Part shown: piece by piece, positions 34,249 through 43,260 of the stretch | How positions within the stretch are numbered: the first letter of the stretch is position 1 | Layout: the number at the start of each line of letters is the position of its first letter | Origin: Paenibacillus lacisoli | GTDB taxonomy: Bacteria; Bacillota; Bacilli; Paenibacillales; Paenibacillaceae | Assembly: GCF_030580655.1 (NCBI RefSeq) | Contig: NZ_JAUQTB010000007.1 | Span: forward strand, 62,001-126,000 | Direction of reading: 5' to 3' | Length of the DNA stretch: 64,000 nt | Notes under the pieces: model-generated | Told to the model about the DNA's origin: nothing | Databases searched by the model: none | What the model saw: only the letters and a program-made list of their open reading frames with translations | Translations under genes and position numbers: made by a program

Positions 34249-34280
34249 CAATGCGGCCTCACTTTCGCATGGCCGCATTG
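34249..34280 (-). other. Hairpin between ilvC and leuA
   Basis: CAATGCGGCC (34249-34258) pairs perfectly with GGCCGCATTG (34271-34280). On the minus strand it is followed only by AGAATTTAATAG, a poor T-run. It may weaken transcription into leuA or be an RNA processing or stability element, rather than a full terminator. Confidence 0.5.
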
Positions 34281-34315
34281 GGAATGTTCTTTATTTGATT
34301 ATTACAATTTAATGA

Positions 34316-35323
<1,008 letters not shown>

Positions 35324-35343
35324 TTAATTTGGAACCCTTCATG

Positions 35344-35418
35344 AATGAGCGGGTGCTCCAGCCAATAACCCGGTTTCGATTAACCTAAGGAGGTTATTCA
35401 CTCAAGCCCCCGCTCATT
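35344..35418 (-). other. Long-range hairpin between ilvN and ilvC
   Basis: AATGAGCGGG (35344-35353) is exactly complementary to CCCGCTCATT (35409-35418). The loop contains a smaller hairpin of AACCT and AGGTT. There is no T-run, so this is an mRNA structure rather than a terminator. Confidence 0.5.
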
Positions 35419-35516
35419 GCGGGTCAGGTTGTACTGTGTTGAACTGCTGTTGCGAATGATTAAAGTTCTGCTGTCCCAAAGTCTGTCTATCGTCTGTTTC
35501 GGCAGCTTCCGATTTG

Positions 35517-35999
35517 TTAACCGTTACCGCGTATCATAGCCGTTACGCCTGTCCGTGACATTTCGCGGATTCCGTAAGGCTTGAGCAATTCGATCATAGC
35601 ATCAATCTTGTCTGTATCGCCAACGACCTGAACAGTCAGGTTGGATGTGCCAATATCGACGACTGATGCCCGGAACGTCTCGACGACGCCCAGAATCTCA
35701 GGACGCTGCGGCGGTTCCGCCGTTACCTTGATCAGAGCAAGCTCTCTTGCCACCATCGGTCTGGAGCTGAGATCAATGACTTTAATAACATCGATCAGCT
35801 TATACAGCTGCTTTTCAATCTGCTCAAGTGTCTTCTCATCGCCCCAGGTCACGATCACCATACGGGATAAACCCGTCTCCTCCGACTGACCCACCGTAAT
35901 GCTCTCAATATTGAAGCCTCTGCGCCCGAACAGGCCGGACACCCGCTGCAGTACGCCTGGCTGGTCATTAACCAGAACCGCTATCGTATGTTTCATCAT
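35517..35999 (-). CDS. ilvN: Acetolactate synthase small (regulatory) subunit
   Basis: A 160-residue regulatory subunit. The ACT domain is residues 4-75 (IAVLVNDQPGVLQRVSGLFGRRGFNIESITVG), the valine-binding feedback module. The C-terminal part (80-160) is the second ferredoxin-like domain found in Bacillales IlvH/IlvN. It starts two bases after the ilvB stop codon, so translation is coupled and the stoichiometry with IlvB is set. Binds the catalytic subunit in the cytoplasm. Confidence 0.95.
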   Translation of the reverse strand: MMKHTIAVLVNDQPGVLQRVSGLFGRRGFNIESITVGQSEETGLSRMVIVTWGDEKTLEQIEKQLYKLIDVIKVIDLSSRPMVARELALIKVTAEPPQRPEILGVVETFRASVVDIGTSNLTVQVVGDTDKIDAMIELLKPYGIREMSRTGVTAMIRGNG

Positions 36000-36001
36000 G
36001 T

Positions 36002-37747
36002 CTACTCATCCCCCAGCAGCATTTGATCAATGGTTGACCCCTGCGTGACCATCGGATATACATTCTCATCCTTGCTGACCACGAATTCGACCAGAACCGG
36101 TCCAGGTGTATCCAGTGCTTCCTGCCACGCCTGTTCGGCTTCTTCCTTATTCGTAGCACGCAGGCCTTTAACGCCATAAGCTTCCGCCAGCTTCACAAAA
36201 TCAGGGCTGCCTGACAGATCGATATGACTGTAACGGTTGTCGTAGATCAGTTCCTGCCACTGCCGGACCATACCCAGCACCTGATTGTTCAGAACAACAA
36301 TTTTAACCGGGATGTTGTTGATGGCACAAATCGCAAGCTCTTGGGAGCACATCTGCATCCCGCCGTCCCCGTTTATCGAGATCACCAGCCGTTCCGGATG
36401 CGCCATCTGGGCTCCAATCGCAGACGGGAAACCGAATCCCATCGTGCCAAGACCGCCGGAGGTAATCCAGGAACGGGGTTTGTTAAATTTGTAGTACTGT
36501 GCCGCCCACATCTGATGCTGCCCGACATCCGTCGTAACGATTGCTTCACCCCGTGTCGTTTCATTCAGCAGTTCAACCACCCATTGCGGTTTGAGCACCT
36601 CTTCTGAATCACGATACCGGAAAGGCTTATCCGCCTTCCAGGCCTGAATCTGTTCCCGCCATGCATCTGCTTTGTCGGCACGCTGTACGATCTCATTCGC
36701 GATCTCCAGGACTGTCTTAACGTCTCCTACGATCGGAATATCCGTCGGTACGTTTTTACCGATTTCAGCCGGATCAATGTCGATGTGTACGATTTTGGCA
36801 TGAGGTGCGAAACCTTCCAGTTTGCCGGTTACCCGGTCATCGAAGCGGGCCCCGATGTTAATCAGCAGATCCGCATTCTGTATCGCCTGATTGGATGTGT
36901 AAGTCCCGTGCATTCCCGGCATTCCTGTCCACAGCTCATGGCCGCTCGGAAAAGCACCCAGACCCAGCAAGGTTGTCGTAATCGGAATCTCCGTTTTACG
37001 TATAAATTCGTACAAAGCTTCATGACCTCCGGAGTAGATCACCCCGCCTCCCGCAAGAATGAACGGTCGTTCCGCTTCCTGAATTGCCTGCGCAAGCCGG
37101 TCAACCTGAAGGCGGTTCGGCAATGTCCGCGGATTGTAGCCGCGCATGGCTACCGGCTCGGTCTGCGGATTAAACAATGTTCTCGCAGCGGATACATCCT
37201 TTGGAATATCGATCAACACTGGACCTTTACGGCCGGTATTCGCAATGTGGAAGGCCTCATGAATGATACGCGGCAGATCTTCTACATCACGTACCAGGTA
37301 GCTGTGCTTCGTGATCGGCATCGTAATGCCTGTAATATCAGCTTCCTGGAAAGCATCCGTCCCAATCAGGCTGGAGATGACATTACCGGTAATAACCACG
37401 AGTGGAACAGAATCCATATAGGCGGTGGCAATGCCTGTCACCAGGTTCGTCGCCCCCGGTCCAGATGTTGCGATACAGACACCTACCTTGCCGCTGGCCC
37501 GTGCATAACCATCAGCCGCATGAATTGCTCCCTGCTCATGGCGTGTCAGGACGTGCTTGAAATCCTCAAAGCCATACATCGCATCGTAGATGTACAATAC
37601 AGCGCCGCCCGGATAGCCGAATACACAGTCCACACCTTCAAGCAGCAGGCTGCGAAGCAGGATTTCGGAGCCGGTAATGACCTCTGGCTTCATCCATTTC
37701 TGTCGCAGTTGTTCAGTTGATCTCACTTCTGGAATTTGAGCACTCAT
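36002..37747 (-). CDS. ilvB: Acetolactate synthase large subunit
   Basis: A 581-residue thiamine diphosphate enzyme condensing two pyruvates, or pyruvate with 2-oxobutyrate. The catalytic Glu is in the N-terminal PYR domain (GYPGGAVLYIYDAM onward, HEQGAIHAADGYARASG). The middle domain binds FAD, and the TPP motif is GDGGMQMCSQELAICAINNIP at the C-terminus. ATG 37747 has AAGGAGG. First gene of the ilv-leu operon, under the Leu T-box leader, so it responds to uncharged tRNA-Leu as in other Bacillales. Confidence 0.97.
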   Translation of the reverse strand: MSAQIPEVRSTEQLRQKWMKPEVITGSEILLRSLLLEGVDCVFGYPGGAVLYIYDAMYGFEDFKHVLTRHEQGAIHAADGYARASGKVGVCIATSGPGATNLVTGIATAYMDSVPLVVITGNVISSLIGTDAFQEADITGITMPITKHSYLVRDVEDLPRIIHEAFHIANTGRKGPVLIDIPKDVSAARTLFNPQTEPVAMRGYNPRTLPNRLQVDRLAQAIQEAERPFILAGGGVIYSGGHEALYEFIRKTEIPITTTLLGLGAFPSGHELWTGMPGMHGTYTSNQAIQNADLLINIGARFDDRVTGKLEGFAPHAKIVHIDIDPAEIGKNVPTDIPIVGDVKTVLEIANEIVQRADKADAWREQIQAWKADKPFRYRDSEEVLKPQWVVELLNETTRGEAIVTTDVGQHQMWAAQYYKFNKPRSWITSGGLGTMGFGFPSAIGAQMAHPERLVISINGDGGMQMCSQELAICAINNIPVKIVVLNNQVLGMVRQWQELIYDNRYSHIDLSGSPDFVKLAEAYGVKGLRATNKEEAEQAWQEALDTPGPVLVEFVVSKDENVYPMVTQGSTIDQMLLGDE

Positions 37748-37796
37748 GAGTCATCCTCCTTGTCGAATATTACATTGATCTCACATCAGGGTATAC

Positions 37797-38150
37797 AAAA
37801 AAACCTTCCGCCTCCTGCATCCAGACTTCGGTCTGGCGAGGGACGAAAGGTTTAGCTTCCGTGGTACCACCCATGTTTGTTACGTATTTCGCAATACGCA
37901 ACCTTAGCAGGTACAAAAGAAATCATGAAGAGCATGACACCATCCTGTACCTTAAGTCTGTAACGTAGACTGTACGATTCCCCCTAGTAGACTGCATAAA
38001 AATACACAGTTGTTCAGCGGAACAGCTCCGAGGTGAGCTCGTATATAAGGGATTTTGGTGGAGGTTACAGCAGATCCTTCCACTCTCTGAACAAAAGTGC
38101 CCTTAAAACTTCGTCCTCTTCATCGCCGATCACATATTCGTTAAATGGTT
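37797..38150 (-). ncRNA. T-box leader of ilv-leu operon, Leu (CUC) specifier
   Basis: Minus strand contains the T-box core ATGGGTGGTACCACGG (37859-37874) followed by a terminator (37797-37852; AACCTT/AAGGTT outer stem with an inner CCAGACCGAAGTCTGG hairpin) and TTTTTTT. Upstream stem I carries GAGCTCACCTCGG, in which CTC followed by A occupies the same place as TTC in the pheST leader, so it reads Leu. The Leu specifier makes this the leucine-sensing leader of the whole ilv-leu operon. Confidence 0.88.
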
Positions 38151-38156
38151 AGGAAC

Positions 38157-38186
38157 ATTATATGTCTCAATGAATCAATAAGTCAA
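38157..38186 (-). promoter_or_regulatory. Sigma-A promoter of the ilv-leu operon
   Basis: Minus strand TTGACT (38181-38186), 18-base spacer, TATAAT (38157-38162). RNA would start near 38150, at the T-box stem I base. Confidence 0.75.
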
Positions 38187-38472
38187 TACTCATTTTATTA
38201 AAAAGCAGCGAGTACCTGCTGGCTCAGGCTTTCCAGGCTGTCAAACAGCATATTTACTTAGAACTTTGTCTCCACATCTCCCCTATGCCTTCATGCATTT
38301 ATTTGTATGTAATATTCAATTTTGTCCATGCTGTGAAACACAAACGTTCATATTGTCTCCAAAGGAAGAACATCTGACAAGCTTATATGCATATCTTACA
38401 GCATAGTAAATGAGCAGGACATTCGTCCCGGAAACCGTACAACCTGAAGCTCGATCCCTCATCGTTGACCCC

Positions 38473-38487
38473 ATTCCAAATTGGAAT
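38473..38487. promoter_or_regulatory. Perfect 15-base palindrome upstream of a GNAT gene
   Basis: ATTCCAAATTGGAAT is self-complementary around one central base. It lies 50 bases before the GNAT start in an otherwise featureless 300-base stretch (38187-38537) with no convincing gene. Possible operator; no regulator is near. Confidence 0.35.
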
Positions 38488-38537
38488 ACCTTCCTGTGTG
38501 TCCCCTGCCAATAGCGTATGTAAGGTGGAGAAAGCCC

Positions 38538-38981
38538 ATGATTCGTCCACGGCAATTTCAACTGGATGACCCATTCATCTATCATCTGATCGAAAATGAG
38601 CTAGTCCCCCTGTCCCATCTGTCTGCCGATGAGATTAATTCTATCCTCAAAGATATACCCCGGCGGCTGAACCGGGGCATTACTTTCGTTACCTGTCCTA
38701 ACCATCCGGAGCAGGCGGTCGGCTTCATCCATGCTATGCTCCATGGAGAGCTGCTCTATATTGATATGTTGGCAGTATTGCGCAGTGAACAGCGTAAGCA
38801 TCATGGGCATCATCTGCTGGAGTATGCCGAACAATTTGCCCGTACCCGCGGCTGTCAGCGTGCCAAGGTTCTCGTGGATGAAGGCAACCAGCAGGCTCTT
38901 CGCTTCTATCGTAAATCCGGATATACGGTCCATAAATTTATTGACTTGACCCGATGCTACGAACTTCGCAAGACGCTATAG
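38538..38981 (+). CDS. GNAT family N-acetyltransferase
   Basis: A 147-residue single GNAT domain. ATG 38538 has GGTGGAG at about 9 bases; a 19-residue upstream extension (to 38481) lacks a ribosome binding site. Acetyl-CoA loop: MLAVLRSEQRKHHGHHLLEYAEQFA, where the usual Q/RxxGxG/A reads EQRKHHGHH. The next helix and strand, GCQRAKVLVDEGNQQALRFYRKSGY, are canonical and lead to the CoA-binding Tyr/Asn region. Substrate unknown. It converges tightly (18 bases) with the next minus-strand gene. Confidence 0.8.
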   Translation: MIRPRQFQLDDPFIYHLIENELVPLSHLSADEINSILKDIPRRLNRGITFVTCPNHPEQAVGFIHAMLHGELLYIDMLAVLRSEQRKHHGHHLLEYAEQFARTRGCQRAKVLVDEGNQQALRFYRKSGYTVHKFIDLTRCYELRKTL

Positions 38982-38999
38982 CTGCCATACGGGATCAGG

Positions 39000-39323
39000 T
39001 TACCAGAAATAGTTGAATCCGCCGCCTCCAGGTCCGTATCCATACGGCTGTTTGTATCCGCCGCCGCTGTACGGTCCATATGGGCCGTACGGCCCGTACG
39101 GCCCATAAGCATACGGCGCAGTTCCGATGGCAAGCAGATCGAATAACACCAGTGGGATGATCGCTTTAGTCTGTACCTTTTTGCCGGAAACCGGCTTAAC
39201 TACAAGCTTGTTTCCCGAGATGCGAACCAGTTTTCCTCTGACTTGTGTGCCGTCCTTCCGAACAGCTACAATTTCTTGGCCGATCAGCTGCTGAGCCTGC
39301 TTCTTGGTTACGTGCTGCTTCAT
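39000..39323 (-). CDS. Small protein with Tyr-Gly-Pro repeat tail
   Basis: A 107-residue protein in two parts. Residues 1-70 look like a small beta-barrel (AVRKDGTQVRGKLVRISGNKLVVKPVSGKKVQTKAIIPL), resembling SH3/Sm-like folds. Residues 71-107 are Tyr, Gly and Pro rich, with about four YGP repeats (YGPYGPYGPYGPY) and a GGGG stretch ending in FNYFW. Low-complexity Tyr/Gly tails are common in coat and envelope surface proteins of spore formers, but no family can be named. ATG 39323 follows GGAGAGGAC. Confidence 0.65.
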   Translation of the reverse strand: MKQHVTKKQAQQLIGQEIVAVRKDGTQVRGKLVRISGNKLVVKPVSGKKVQTKAIIPLVLFDLLAIGTAPYAYGPYGPYGPYGPYSGGGYKQPYGYGPGGGGFNYFW

Positions 39324-39462
39324 GTCCTCTCCTCCTTATTGTGGAATTCTGGATAGTCTATTCATGGAGTGTTCTTTGTGCTTGTTCCATAGCCCTTGTC
39401 GCACATGAGATGGATGATTATTGACACGACCAGCAGTCTTTAGTACGGTTCGCCTCATAACA

Positions 39463-39504
39463 CAACAAGCCGGCTGGCAGAGTCTCCTCTGCCGCCGGCT
39501 TGTT
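39463..39504 (-). terminator. Terminator after nupQ
   Basis: A long stem of AACAAGCCGGC with GCCGGCTTGTT plus inner GGCAGAG/CTCTGCC forms 18 base pairs with one bulge. The minus strand continues GTGTTATG, so the T-run is weak, but it is the only candidate after the operon. Confidence 0.6.
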
Positions 39505-39522
39505 CGATGAAGCACATATTGA

Positions 39523-40485
39523 TTAACGCTTGCCCGGATCGTAAGGCTGTCCCAATGCATGAGGAGCGCTTGAACGACCTACCGCTGCTACCAGCACAAT
39601 GATCGTAAGAATGTACGGAAGCATAAAGATAATTTCCTGGGGAATACTCTGAGACCATTCAAACAGCTGCACATAGTTGCGGATTGCTTGGGAGAAGCCA
39701 AAGAACACAGCTGCTCCGAAGGCGCCAATCGGGTTCCATTTACCAAAGATCATCGCAGCAATGGCGATGTAGCCCTGACCGGAAATGGTATTGTGTGAGA
39801 ACATATTCGTTGTCGTCAGCGTGATCGTTGCACCACCGATACCTGCCAGTGCACCGCTCAGCATAACGCCAATATAGCGCAGACGATTAACCTTGATTCC
39901 CACAGTATCAGCTGCACTTGGGTGCTCACCCACAGAGCGCAGACGAAGACCAAACGGTGTTCTATACATCACATAATAAGAGACGAACACAGCGATAATC
40001 GCAAGGTAAGTCGTCGGGTATTCCTTGAATACGACATCTCCGATAAACGGGATATCTGACAGGTAAGGAATATTCAGCTTGGAGAAGCCTTGAATTCGAT
40101 CCGTATCCCCTGCACCGTCAAACAGCAGCTTAACAAGGTAAAGCGTACTGCCTGCCGCGAGGAAGTTGATTACGATACCGCTGATGACCTGATCCGCTTT
40201 GAAAGTAATGGATGCTACGGCATGAATCAGCGAGACAATTACACCGAGCACAATGGCTGCCAGCACACCGACACAAGCAGCAGCAAAGCCGTTCATGCCC
40301 GCCTGCTCCGCATAATAAGCACCTACACCGGCAGCAAAAGCACCAAAAATCATCAGACCTTCGAGACCCAGGTTGGTAACACCGGATTTTTCAGAGAAGA
40401 TACCGCCAAGCGATGCAAAAATCAGCGCCGTAGCAAATACGAGCGTTGTATTGATCAGCTGGCCCAGGATTACGATAACGTCCAT
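39523..40485 (-). CDS. nupQ: Nucleoside ABC transporter permease, NupQ-type
   Basis: A 320-residue permease with about eight to ten membrane helices, of the BPD_transp_2 (branched-chain amino acid/sugar/nucleoside) family. Conserved cytoplasmic loop: GLRLRSVGEHPSAADTVGI (about residues 175-195), which couples to the ATPase. Its start codon directly follows the nupP stop (TAA then ATG with no gap), so translation is coupled. Last gene of nupNOPQ. Imports guanosine or other nucleosides. Confidence 0.88.
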   Translation of the reverse strand: MDVIVILGQLINTTLVFATALIFASLGGIFSEKSGVTNLGLEGLMIFGAFAAGVGAYYAEQAGMNGFAAACVGVLAAIVLGVIVSLIHAVASITFKADQVISGIVINFLAAGSTLYLVKLLFDGAGDTDRIQGFSKLNIPYLSDIPFIGDVVFKEYPTTYLAIIAVFVSYYVMYRTPFGLRLRSVGEHPSAADTVGIKVNRLRYIGVMLSGALAGIGGATITLTTTNMFSHNTISGQGYIAIAAMIFGKWNPIGAFGAAVFFGFSQAIRNYVQLFEWSQSIPQEIIFMLPYILTIIVLVAAVGRSSAPHALGQPYDPGKR

Positions 40486-41565
40486 TTACAACACCTTCTC
40501 TTTCTTGCGCTTGGCATAAAAGGGCTTAAGCACCCAGCGCACAATTCCCTGTGCAGCAATAAAGAAAATGATCGAGCCGATAACGATACGGATAATCTCC
40601 GGTGGAACATCAGCTTCGAAGCTCATGCCGGCAGAACCGTAAGTCAGCGTGCCGAACAGCACAGAACCAAGAAGAACCCCAAACGGATTGTTCATCCCGA
40701 TCAGTGAAACCGCGATGCCGTCAAAGCCGGTTCCCGGGGAGCCCGCCATAACCGTCTGGTAATGGAACACACCCAGCACTTCGAATGCACCGGCAAGACC
40801 TGCGAATACACCACTGATGAACATCGCTTTGACAACGTTGCGGTTAACGTTCATACCCGCATACTTAGATGCGTCCTGGTTAAAGCCTACCGAGCGCAGC
40901 TCGTAGCCCTGTTTTGTTTTCCACATAAAAATGTAGAAGAACACCGCGGCCAGGATCGCGATCAGCGTTCCCCAGTGAAGGCGGGCATTACCCATCATCT
41001 CGGAAAGCCATGTAATTGATATGGATGCCGACTCCTGGATTTCCTTGGAACGGTTCTCCCCAGGCATCAGCACCCAGCGGTTAATAACCAGGTTTGCCAG
41101 ATAAAGACCGATCCAGTTGAGCATGATGCAGGTGATAACTTCGTTAACCCCGCGCACTGCTTTAAGATAACCTGCGATGGATGCCCATAGACCGCCAAAC
41201 ACCGCACCCGCAATGACAGCAAGCGGCGCATGAATATATGCCGGAAGACCGTGCAGCTGCACGCCGACAACCGTTGCGGCTGTCATACCGACCAGAAACT
41301 GGCCTTCACCGCCAATGTTAAACAGACCCGCACGTGCTGCAAATGCAAACGCAAGACCTGTCAGAACAAGCGGAGTCATCTCACGGATCGCTTCGCCAAA
41401 ATTGTAGCTGTCCCCGTATACACGGGTGAACAAGGCCGAATAAGCTTCAATCGGATTGTATCCGCCAATCAGCATAACGATGGCGCCCAAAATCAGACCC
41501 ATAATGATAGCCACTACCGGCAGGATAAAGGAGTCTTTTGTAAATACTTTCAATACGTTATTCAT
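40486..41565 (-). CDS. nupP: Nucleoside ABC transporter permease, NupP-type
   Basis: A 359-residue permease of the same family as NupQ, with about ten helices. The loop GYELRSVGFNQDASKYAGMNVN (about residues 225-245) is the ATPase-coupling site. ATG 41565 overlaps the end of nupO by eight bases and has GGAAGG upstream; a GTG at 41574 in frame is less supported. The two permeases form the membrane channel with NupO. Confidence 0.88.
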   Translation of the reverse strand: MNNVLKVFTKDSFILPVVAIIMGLILGAIVMLIGGYNPIEAYSALFTRVYGDSYNFGEAIREMTPLVLTGLAFAFAARAGLFNIGGEGQFLVGMTAATVVGVQLHGLPAYIHAPLAVIAGAVFGGLWASIAGYLKAVRGVNEVITCIMLNWIGLYLANLVINRWVLMPGENRSKEIQESASISITWLSEMMGNARLHWGTLIAILAAVFFYIFMWKTKQGYELRSVGFNQDASKYAGMNVNRNVVKAMFISGVFAGLAGAFEVLGVFHYQTVMAGSPGTGFDGIAVSLIGMNNPFGVLLGSVLFGTLTYGSAGMSFEADVPPEIIRIVIGSIIFFIAAQGIVRWVLKPFYAKRKKEKVL

Positions 41566-43096
41566 GTTTCGCACCTTCCTTTGCGGTGCTTCCTGCCATC
41601 ATCAAACCAAGCTCCTGGTCATTCGTTTCTTCCGGCAGCACCTCACCGACAATCTTGCCCTCATAAATAACAGCAATTCGGTCGGATACATTCAGAATTT
41701 CATCTAATTCAAAAGATATAAGAATTACCGCTTTGCCCTGGTCACGCTGGGCGATCAGCTGCTTCTGCACAAACTCAATGGCACCTACGTCCAAACCGCG
41801 TGTAGGCTGTGCCGCGATCAGCAAATCCGGATTTTTATCAATCTCGCGGGCGATGATTGCCTTCTGCTGGTTACCCCCAGACAGAGACCGTGCTTTAGTA
41901 TGAATGCTAGGTGTACGCACGTCGAACTGTTCAATCAGACGAGCTGCCTGCTCATCAATAGCCTTATAATTCAGGAAGCCGTTCTTGCTGTACGGCTGCT
42001 TATAATAAGTCTCCAGTACAATGTTCTCACTCATGGAGAAATCAAGTACTAGACCATGCTTGTGGCGGTCCTCCGGAATATGCGAGACACCTGATTCTGT
42101 AATATGGCGTGGGCTCTGATTCGTAATATCTTTACCCAGCAAAGTGATCTTACCGCTGTCAATGTGACGCAGACCTGTAAGCGATTCAATCAATTCACTT
42201 TGACCGTTGCCGTCAACGCCGGCTATGCCAAGAATCTCACCTGCTCGCACCTGAAGATTCAGATCATTAAGCACAGAGATTCCTTCTTTATTTTTGGACA
42301 TAACATGGTCCATTTGCAGTACAACTTCAGCAGGCTGCGCCGGCTTCTTATCCACTTTAAACGATACACTGCGTCCAACCATTTTCTCGGCCAGTTCATT
42401 AGGGGTGGTTTCGGTTTTCTTCAGCGTGTCGATAACTTTCCCTCTTCGGATGATGGTAACCGTATCCGCGATCTGCATAATTTCTTTCAATTTATGGGTG
42501 ATCAGGATAATGGATTTACCTTCGGCTACCAAACGTTTCATAATATCCATCAATTCCGAGATTTCTTGCGGTGTCAGAACAGCCGTAGGCTCGTCAAAAA
42601 TCAGAATATCCGCGCCGCGGTACAGCGTCTTCAGAATCTCGACACGCTGCTGCATGCCGACAGAAATATCATGAATTTTGGCATTCGGATTCACCTGCAG
42701 TCCGTAGCGTTCAGACAGCTCCTTGATTTCGGCAGTTGCTTTTCTGTAATTAATTCTTCCGCCAGCTTTGGGTTCGGAACCCAGAATGATGTTCTCAGTA
42801 ACCGTGAAAGGCTGTACTAATTTGAAATGCTGATGCACCATGCCGATGCCCAGCTCGATCGCTTTGTTGGGGCTGTCGATCATTACCTTCTGACCGTTAA
42901 TTTCAATATGGCCTTCATCGGGTTGATACAGACCAAAAACGATGTTCATTAAAGTCGATTTACCCGCGCCGTTCTCACCCAGGAGCGCATGAATTTCTCC
43001 CTTTTGCAGCTTCAAGCTGATGGAGTCGTTGGCAACGATGCCTGGGAAGCGCTTTGTAATCTGTTTTAGCTCAACCACTGGGGCTGCTGCAGTCAT
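41558..43096 (-). CDS. nupO: Nucleoside ABC transporter ATP-binding protein, NupO-type
   Basis: A 512-residue protein with two fused ABC domains, as in the sugar and nucleoside importer class. ABC1 has Walker A GENGAGKST, signature ISVGMQQRVEI and Walker B ILIFDEPTAVLTPQE. ABC2 has a degenerate Walker A (GIAGVDGNGQSELIESL), signature LSGGNQQKAIIARE and Walker B DLLIAAQPTRGLDVGA. ABC2 replaces the catalytic Glu region with AQPTRG, as usual for this family. ATG 43096 has AAGGGTG. A hairpin separates it from nupN. Confidence 0.92.
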   Translation of the reverse strand: MTAAAPVVELKQITKRFPGIVANDSISLKLQKGEIHALLGENGAGKSTLMNIVFGLYQPDEGHIEINGQKVMIDSPNKAIELGIGMVHQHFKLVQPFTVTENIILGSEPKAGGRINYRKATAEIKELSERYGLQVNPNAKIHDISVGMQQRVEILKTLYRGADILIFDEPTAVLTPQEISELMDIMKRLVAEGKSIILITHKLKEIMQIADTVTIIRRGKVIDTLKKTETTPNELAEKMVGRSVSFKVDKKPAQPAEVVLQMDHVMSKNKEGISVLNDLNLQVRAGEILGIAGVDGNGQSELIESLTGLRHIDSGKITLLGKDITNQSPRHITESGVSHIPEDRHKHGLVLDFSMSENIVLETYYKQPYSKNGFLNYKAIDEQAARLIEQFDVRTPSIHTKARSLSGGNQQKAIIAREIDKNPDLLIAAQPTRGLDVGAIEFVQKQLIAQRDQGKAVILISFELDEILNVSDRIAVIYEGKIVGEVLPEETNDQELGLMMAGSTAKEGAKHE

Positions 43097-43203
43097 AAGA
43101 TCACCCTTAATAATAATATTAAAATAATATTTGTCCGGCGGTCAGTTCGCCGTTAGCCAACGTTGTTATTCAGCAGGCTGCAAAATATAGCCGTAGACGT
43201 AAG

Positions 43204-43233
43204 AACAAGGCTAGTCCATGAACCAGCCTTGTT
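43204..43233 (-). terminator. Partial terminator between nupN and nupO
   Basis: AACAAGGCTAGTCC and GGTTCATG-type halves pair as AACAAGGCT with AGCCTTGTT plus further pairs. On the minus strand the T-run is only TTGTTCTT, suggesting leaky termination that leaves the lipoprotein in excess over the transporter subunits. Confidence 0.55.
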
Positions 43234-43260
43234 CCTTGCCTATTGTATTGTATCTGTTGC

